Below, piece after piece: positions 57,491 through 64,000 of a stretch of 64,000 nucleotides of DNA. The notes beneath the pieces are model-generated. The model ran no database searches. It had not been told where the DNA came from and saw only the letters and a program-made list of their open reading frames with translations. Origin of the DNA: Neospora caninum Liverpool (taxonomy: Eukaryota > Apicomplexa > Conoidasida > Eucoccidiorida > Sarcocystidae); assembly GCF_000208865.1 (NCBI RefSeq), contig NC_018398.1, forward strand, positions 4,358,812-4,422,811, written 5' to 3'. Numbering within the stretch: position 1 is the stretch's first letter; each line of letters opens with the position of its first letter. Both the position numbers and the translations under genes were made by a program.

Positions 57491-60400
57491 ATTGAATAGC
57501 TTGCAGTCTGGGGGGAAATTCTCATATCAGGCGGGGAAAACCCCGTTCTGTGGGTGCATGTGTCTGTCTTGTTTTTCCGTGTTGAGAGCTGTTTTCTCCA
57601 GCTTGAGAAACACATTCACGATTGTTTTCGAACTCCTGTGGCTTATATGCATGCATACACGTGCACGTTTGGCGACCTGTGCACGTTGGTCTGCTTTTGG
57701 GTAAAGACAACCGTGAAGACGCACGCATTTGTCGTAGGCGACTGAAAGCTGTCTCCACTATTACCGTACACCGGATACACTGCGCTGCCATTCATGGCGC
57801 ACCGGAATCCCAGCACAGAACGGGTTCCTGCCATCTTGGCGAAAGCCTCACATCGAGAACGAACGTTGCTGGAAAAACCACGAAGGTAGTAGATTTCCAC
57901 GGGACAGCTCCTGAAGAAGTACTGTCTACCTGGCATACTATAGATTTTTCCCAGTAAGCGTATGTCTAGGTGCCGTCAGATATTCACGCCGTGTTAACAC
58001 AAGCTTTCTCCCCGTATTTTGATGGATTCTGAAATGCGTTTGTTCAGCTCTACGCACCACAGGTGCGCTCCAGCAGATGAGCTGTGTAGGCTTTGTCTCG
58101 AAATCACAATCCCTCCTTCCCTTCGTTGAAAGGGGGATGTTTCTTGACTTGTGATTTCCGAGAGCAGCCCTGACCAGCGTCCTTTCGGACTTTCTATCGG
58201 AAGCAATCGGAAGCGGCGCACCTGCTCCGTAGATCCCCATCGTTTGGCGCGTGTCTACACGCATTTCATTATCTACGTCACACATGACATCTGCTTGTTC
58301 CGGTGTCTAATATCGTGAGATCTTCCCATCAACTGTCAAGCGGCAACACCGCGAGAGAAATCCATAGAAGTACGCCGCTCACTGCACGACACCGAAAAAA
58401 CGACGGCAGGATGAGGCATATCCGTTCACATGCTTGACTAGATAGGTACACTGAAATTCGTTTGCGAAACTGTAATCTCTGCCAGTGTATTATCCCCAAG
58501 GGAACATATCGACTCCCCTAAAACTGCGACCTAGCCAACAAGGCTACCGGCATCTGTTCTGTACACCATAAAGCGCCGAGGCGGGCAACGTGGTGTCGGC
58601 TGCCTCACTCGCGACGTGCTCGTGACTCTCACGCAACTGCCAAGTCTCTTGTAGGAAGTCGCCCTTTTCTGCATGAGTGTGTTGGACTTTCTGAAGACAA
58701 CGGCAAACACGCTGCCGGGGAAAGACCTGTGATATCCACACAGACGGAGCATAAACTAGGAGTCAATTGCCAAGGTCTTTCCGGAGTCTTGCAACATGGT
58801 GTACATACAGTTGGGACCGAGACGCTCTACGCCCACCCCATTCACAACCACAGCCACTGTGAAGACGTAAAGCTGGGAAGGACCTAAATTAATAGCCTTG
58901 CTCGTTTCATCGCATGCAAAACACGAATGGGTGAACAAGTAAACCAATGCGTATATTTGAACCTACGTGCATGTTTTCATGTCCAGCATCTCGAGAAAAA
59001 AAATCACGCACCACCACCGTGCTACGCATGCCCAAGAGACTGGGGTTGGCCACCACCGTTAGACTGTTTGCAGTCGTTTCCCGGGCATGCCCATCTCCAA
59101 CTTAAAATTATTTATAATCTCTTTCTGGGGAACGTCAACAATTTATGACTTGACATGTAGTCAGTGTGTGGGTTATCCAGGTATGTTTTATGATCTTAAT
59201 TTCCAATCCTCCGCACAAAACCAGTATTCTGGAAATACCCATCACAGCAGTGGCATGTATCGTTATTATCCATGACAGTAGTTGAGCCCGAAACACAACA
59301 CAACCTTCCAGGAAAGGCAAAAACGCCCTCACCGCCGAGCCGTGCAGGCGTGTATTCTTTGCCCCGTATGCCTCTTTTGTCTGCTTCTCAGTAAAACGAG
59401 TTACAGCTACAGAGAGGCGAAAAAAGAGGTTGCCCCCAACCTTTGCATCTGCCTCGCTTATGTCGGCATACAAACAAACACAAATGAGGCGTAGGAGGTA
59501 ACAGCACCTCCCAAAAACACCACAGGGCAGCCACCGAAAGGTTGGCCACCAAACTCTTGAAACGCTACGGAATGAACCCGAGACACGTACAACAGAAAGC
59601 AAATACGCACGATATGTACGTAGACCTGCATATCAGACAGTGCGTATGACCAGGACGGAGTCAAGTTTTGACGAGCATCTGGTGCGGATTTCTGCGAGGA
59701 GCTCTCTGGCAACCTCGATTTCTCCTGAAAGTTCATCCACGGTTCTGTCCTACGCCCGCTCACACCCCAACCTTCTGCATGCGAAGGGCGAGTGAGATGC
59801 ATCTCCAGAGCCTTCCTTCAAAACACACTGTTGGTGCCCCGTCGTCCTCGAGTTCCGCACGCAGTGTGATTCCTTCTTTTCTTCTGCTTGGCAAACTGCA
59901 GACGCTCGCTTCCACGACACTGCGAAGAACGTTTACATCTCTCTTTCCACTCTTGCACGCGAACCCGGCCTTGCCTCAGCAGCAGGTTCCACCCAGGCTG
60001 CTTGTCGCCGTTCACGACACCCTCGGTCTCCTGCCATGCCGCCTCGCCGGCCACCATCTCGTCGTCGACGCCTGAGGAAAACCAAGTGTATTTCTGCTCC
60101 CTTTATTAGCAAAGAATATGCACTGTAACTCAATGCAGAACCCCCCACGCAGTGCGGAGGTGTCCTGTTGCGTATGAGGATCGCAACAACCTCGGCACAT
60201 AACAGAGAACACAGAACGACTATGCGAACAGCGCTTGCTTCCGGCACCAATCCAAGCGACAGCCGCGTGCCCTAGAACCCCGTTCCCTGAGGAGCGCACC
60301 CTGCACCTCTGGTTTTTGCGCGGAAGCGAGACCCGTCTCTCGGGTCCAGTTTGGACCCCGGACTACCCTTTCCAATGAATCTGACAAACATTGCTAGATT

Positions 60401-62346
60401 TATATAAACAAGGACATGTCGGATTTAGATTGGTTGATACATAATATCAAGGCGAACACTAATCAACTGAGCCAAACAATTCAGGGTTGAACTGTGTAGA
60501 TGTCCTTGCGTTGGGGTTCTCCCGCCAGCCGAGAAGGGAGATCTCTCTCGAGTGCCCTGTGCAGACAGAGCGCGAAACACAGAAAAGTTGGAAAAGGCTC
60601 TCCGAGACGCAATCTGGATCAGAAACCCGGGATTCTAGCTGCTGCGGTTCTCAGCTGTCGATACACCGCAGTATCGCGAGAGTGTTGGGCAGTCACTTGG
60701 AATGCGAGAAAATCGGTTCTGGTGGAGGCATACGCGATGCCTTGCCGCCGGCCCGTTTCTTTTGGCAAACAACGGCGTTTCCTCGAATCGATTTTTTCAG
60801 GAACATACCGGAAAGCCAACGCGAGGAGCAACCGCGCTGCGGTCTCAGCAGGAACTCGAGAGGTAACTAGCACTGTGAAACTAGCTCTGTGAAACTAGCT
60901 CTTGTATGTGTGAAAGCCAGATGTTTCCCGAATGTTCTAGATGGAGACACACCTCTGCATGTTTTCGTCTCCAGGATCTGCTTCTCTACAGCGTCTCCAA
61001 CGGAGAGTCAAAGAGAGGACTTCCGTCCATTCTCTCTTGTTTACTTGTCCCTTGTTTCCCCACGGTTACAAGAACCGGAGCGTTGCCGACAGGAAAACAC
61101 GTAAGAGCTGCTGTATCGACGTCGGCGTCGGTCCTCGTCGCCAGAACGCGAAAGCGACAGCAGCAGAAGACAAGATGAGAAGAGGAAACGGAAAGAGGAA
61201 GAAAGAAGGGGAGAAACTCAGAGGAGGACCCGAAAGGACAACAGGCTCTCTCTGGGGCGACTTTGTTGTTGCCTGGCGAAAGGTTTCAGCTCGAGTGTGT
61301 CGGCAGTTGCTCCTCGACTGCATGCAATTGACGCTGCGGCCATTTTGCATATTTACGAAGGACGTAGTGCCTTGTCTTCAAGAAAATGGTTCCTCGCCTT
61401 TCTTCATTCTTTCTCACACTAAGTAAACCGACAATCCACTGCTTCCTTGTTCCACGCAGGCGGCTCCCGTGAGGTGTATGTACAGCTGGCACAGGCCCTT
61501 CGCCCAGTACACACACGGCAGACAGCCGGTCTTTCTGCGGACAGGCCGAGGCCACGCACTTTTCTAGCCTTCCCCGGACAAAAAGGAATGAGTGTTGATG
61601 AGAACTGGCTGTTCTGGAACTCTGGAACTTGGACGTTTCGTTGTGTTTCTTGTCTCTCGTCGCTGATGAAGACTGCAAGGCGGACAGTTCGGAAGGCGAA
61701 GCCGTCGAATTGTCCTCGCCGCCTCCATTGACATTCTGTCCCTTTCTTTCATCTTTCCTCTCGATCGTCCTCGGCACCACCAGAGAAAAAGCAAGGAAAA
61801 ATCCAGCTCTGTTCGTTTTTACTTCCTTCTACGCAAAGAACTGCGACAAGACGACACCAGCGTGGCAAGAGGCCGCCTCCCCTTGCTCCTCGTGTCTGTT
61901 CTTCTGTGTCGTTTTGATCACCTCTGAAAGTGATACTCGCGTTCCCCTCAGAGTGAGACGGCGTGCGTTTCATTTCTGTTTCGCACCTGCCTCAACTCTC
62001 GCTGCTGCGTGTCTCCGTCATTCCCACTGTCAAATCTGTTCCGCCTCTCTCGTCCTTCCGCTGCCACACATCAATCGCCGCCAGTGAATGCCAAGCAAGG
62101 TAAAACCACTGGGTGATGAGTTTGCTTGTCAGTATATCCTGCGGCGTAGCGAAGGAGGTTCTCTCGGATTTCTGCTCGGGCTTTCTCGACAGTCTAAACC
62201 CGCCGGCTTTCAGTCCCTTGACGGTGTTACTATATCATTCATCGCTGGAAAGCGAGACGCTTCACGTGCGCAATTACAAAACATACGAAGTCTTCCCTTT
62301 CTCCGTCTTGAGGCTGTGAAACGCAATTTTTAAAAAAGAAGTGAAG
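57491..62346. other. Region between the membrane protein and the helical-repeat protein, no gene seen
   Basis: Nearly 4.9 kb with no frame that I can assign; the longest, up to about 165 codons, overlap each other on both strands. An AT-richer segment lies at about 58.9-59.3 kb and another at 60.35-60.48 kb. A perfect 14-bp tandem duplication is at 60873-60900. The last part is C/T-rich and probably the leader of the gene at 62347. Confidence 0.45.
60873..60900. repeat. Perfect 14-bp tandem duplication
   Basis: CTGTGAAACTAGCT occurs twice head to tail in intergenic DNA, with a partial third similarity just upstream. Confidence 0.95.
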
Positions 62347-63958
62347 ATGAATTTCGTCTCGAAATCCTCGCTTCGCTGCGCGCGGCGCGAGCGCCTGCCG
62401 CAGGCTTCGTGCGTCTCCGATGTGCATTGGAGAAGCACCAGACACTGTCCAGGACTTCCGGCCGTTTCTCAGACCGTCAGCTGCCTGTCTCCTGAATTAC
62501 CCCTTCGTTCCTTCTCGCCCCTACGTCATTCCACAGTCGGAGCAGGCAGGGCCAAGACGTGCAGCACACACACCGTTCCCCTCGCATCTCCAAACCTCTC
62601 CATCCGCCCACAGTTGTTGTCCTCTCTCTCTTCTTTCTCTCTCTCTTCTCCCTCTCTCTCCTCTTCCTCTCTCTCTTCTTCTTCCCTCTCTGCCGTCTCT
62701 TTCGTCGCGTTTTCTTCGCTCTCGGCTGCACGGGCTGAGTCGTCTTCCTCCCCAGACACTGGGCCGACCGCGCCATCGGCGGCGTCCCTCGCGAGTTCGC
62801 CTTCTGCTCTCGCCGAAGCGTCTTCGTCTTCCGTAGCTTCGACCTCGGCGATTGAACAAGTGCCCCTGCGAGATCCGTTAGTGAACCCGACGTTCACAGC
62901 CCAGAAGATACCCAAGGATTACGTGAAGAAGACTCTGATCCCCCATCTGGAGCACCAGATCACCGTGGTGGCGAAGGCGCTGAACGAACTGGAACTTGCC
63001 AACTTGGCCGCAGCGTACGCGAAGCTGCCGCCTTCTCTCCGGCACCCTGAACTGTGTCGCGAGCTCGTGGAAAAGGTCAAGTTTCGGATGAACGGCTTCG
63101 GCGCTCAGGAGATCGTCTTGATTCTGCATCCGCTCTACGCGCTCGTGGGGGACTCCGACAAGGAGTTGTGGTGTCTCTTCGCCGAGAGAATCGAGAAGGA
63201 ATTCATTCTGAAAGAGCTGTCCGTGCTGAACCTGGTGTCGGTCCTGCGCGTGTACGAGAAGCTCGAGGGTGCCTTCGGCGATGAATTCGGCGTCTTCGTG
63301 GCGACCTTGCAGGAACTTTTGAAAACGGGAATTGCGCAGTTTGATGCCATCGAACTTCACGACATGATTGTCACGCTGTCGCTGAACCACCGGGAAACGA
63401 AACGCGACCTCCAACTGCTGCGCTTCGCCCTCGCCGAGATGGACGGGAAACTGCATGCCCTCTCACTCCTGAACCAGCTGTCGCTGCTCCAAGCTCTGAT
63501 CCGCATGAAAATCGAACACCGGGAACTCGCGAACCTCGTCGCCGCCCAGCTCCAGGACGCCCGGAAAGTCCACAACATACCCCCCAAATTCGTCGCCCAA
63601 ACCCTCTGGATCTTTGCGAAACTCGGCAGACTCTCTGACGTCGCGTGTACGATGGGCCCTCTTGTAAGCGGCAAGGCAGAGCCTGAAAGAAAAACGTTTT
63701 TTAGTCCCGAGGACGCTCAGCGCAGGTTAGTGGGCAGATAACCTCCAAACGCCGCGATTCGCGCCTGGCTTTTTGATGCCAAGGAAAGACAGCACCTTTC
63801 GAGAGATGTGGCTGGGACGTCAAGGCAACGGCCCGCGAGACGTAGAGAAGAAAACCGTTGCGTGCGCTTCGCCTTTCTTTGCTTTCCGCCAGATGGAGCA
63901 ACACATCAACCGCTTCTCCGTCGTCGACTTTGCCCGCCTCGCCCAAGCTCTCCCCGCG
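62347..63958 (+). CDS. Mitochondrial-type helical-repeat protein (FASTK/RAP-like), 5' part
   Basis: Partial gene: exon 1 62347-63663 (439 codons) and exon 2 63893-63958 (22 codons), then a GT donor at 63959, so it continues beyond the window. Residues 1-35 are Arg-rich and nearly free of acids (MNFVSKSSLRCARRERL), like a mitochondrial presequence. A Ser/Leu tract at about 88-118 comes from a CTCT-rich repeat. From about residue 187 there are repeated amphipathic helices of about 35-37 residues (LNELELANLAAAYAKL, ELSVLNLVSVLRVYEKL, ALSLLNQLSLLQALIRM, NIPPKFVAQTLWIFAKLG, SVVDFARLAQALPA), the pattern of octotrico/heptatricopeptide or FASTK-like RNA-binding repeats. Apicomplexan proteins of this type often end in a RAP domain and act in organellar RNA or ribosome biogenesis; that domain would lie outside the window, so this is inference. 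The start is the first ATG of the frame. Confidence 0.78.
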
Positions 63959-64000
63959 GTGAGCATCTCTCCGTCTCTTTTCCTCTCTGTCTCTCCTCCT

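Overview
The window looks like nuclear chromosomal DNA of a coccidian apicomplexan, most likely Toxoplasma gondii or a close relative such as Hammondia or Neospora. The evidence is intron-rich genes with GT-AG (once GC-AG) introns, long GC-balanced intergenic and UTR stretches, pyrimidine-rich tracts upstream of start codons, many (TA)n microsatellites inside introns, TGCATGC motifs, and typical parasite families such as an ApiAT-type major facilitator transporter. Species is an inference; nothing here is diagnostic. One 100-N assembly gap lies between poly-C runs at about 6.8 kb.

Layout, left to right: an intron-less ApiAT/NPT1-like transporter (+, 2886-4889); a long apparently gene-free stretch with the gap; the seven-exon 20S proteasome alpha-5 subunit (+, 9643-13134); a large, mostly disordered protein with a C-terminal PH-like domain (-, 17672-20653); the 14-exon large nuclear cap-binding subunit CBP80 (-, 24754-33594); head to head with it an 11-exon class I histone deacetylase (+, 35611-42223); a prostaglandin E synthase 2-like glutaredoxin/GST protein (-, about 43.2-46.9 kb); head to head with that the nine-exon NAD(P)HX epimerase (+, 48631-52308); an intron-less rolling-stone-like multi-pass membrane protein (+, 55511-57490); and the first two exons of a probable mitochondrial helical-repeat (FASTK/RAP-type) protein that runs off the right edge (+, from 62347). 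Exon structures were built by hand from conserved family sequence, splice consensus and phase continuity, and all exon sums are consistent except at the 3' end of the PGES2-like gene.

The genes are housekeeping functions and do not form one pathway: proteolysis (alpha-5), RNA cap binding (CBP80), chromatin (HDAC), metabolite repair (NAXE), redox (PGES2-like), transport (ApiAT) and organelle RNA biology (FASTK/RAP-like). CBP80/HDAC and PGES2/NAXE are divergent pairs sharing about 2.0 and 1.7 kb of upstream DNA; alpha-5/PH protein and HDAC/PGES2 are convergent pairs.

I found no convincing novel multi-gene system, CRISPR array, transposon or RNA gene. The best leads are the roughly 210-residue insertion in the HDAC loop before the FNVGED motif, together with absence of the apicomplexan HDAC3 Ala-Thr pair; a one-base frame break in the conserved end of the PGES2-like gene; the 14-nt coding first exon of alpha-5; a GC-AG intron in NAXE; the heavily expanded CBP80; and the unassigned PH-domain protein.
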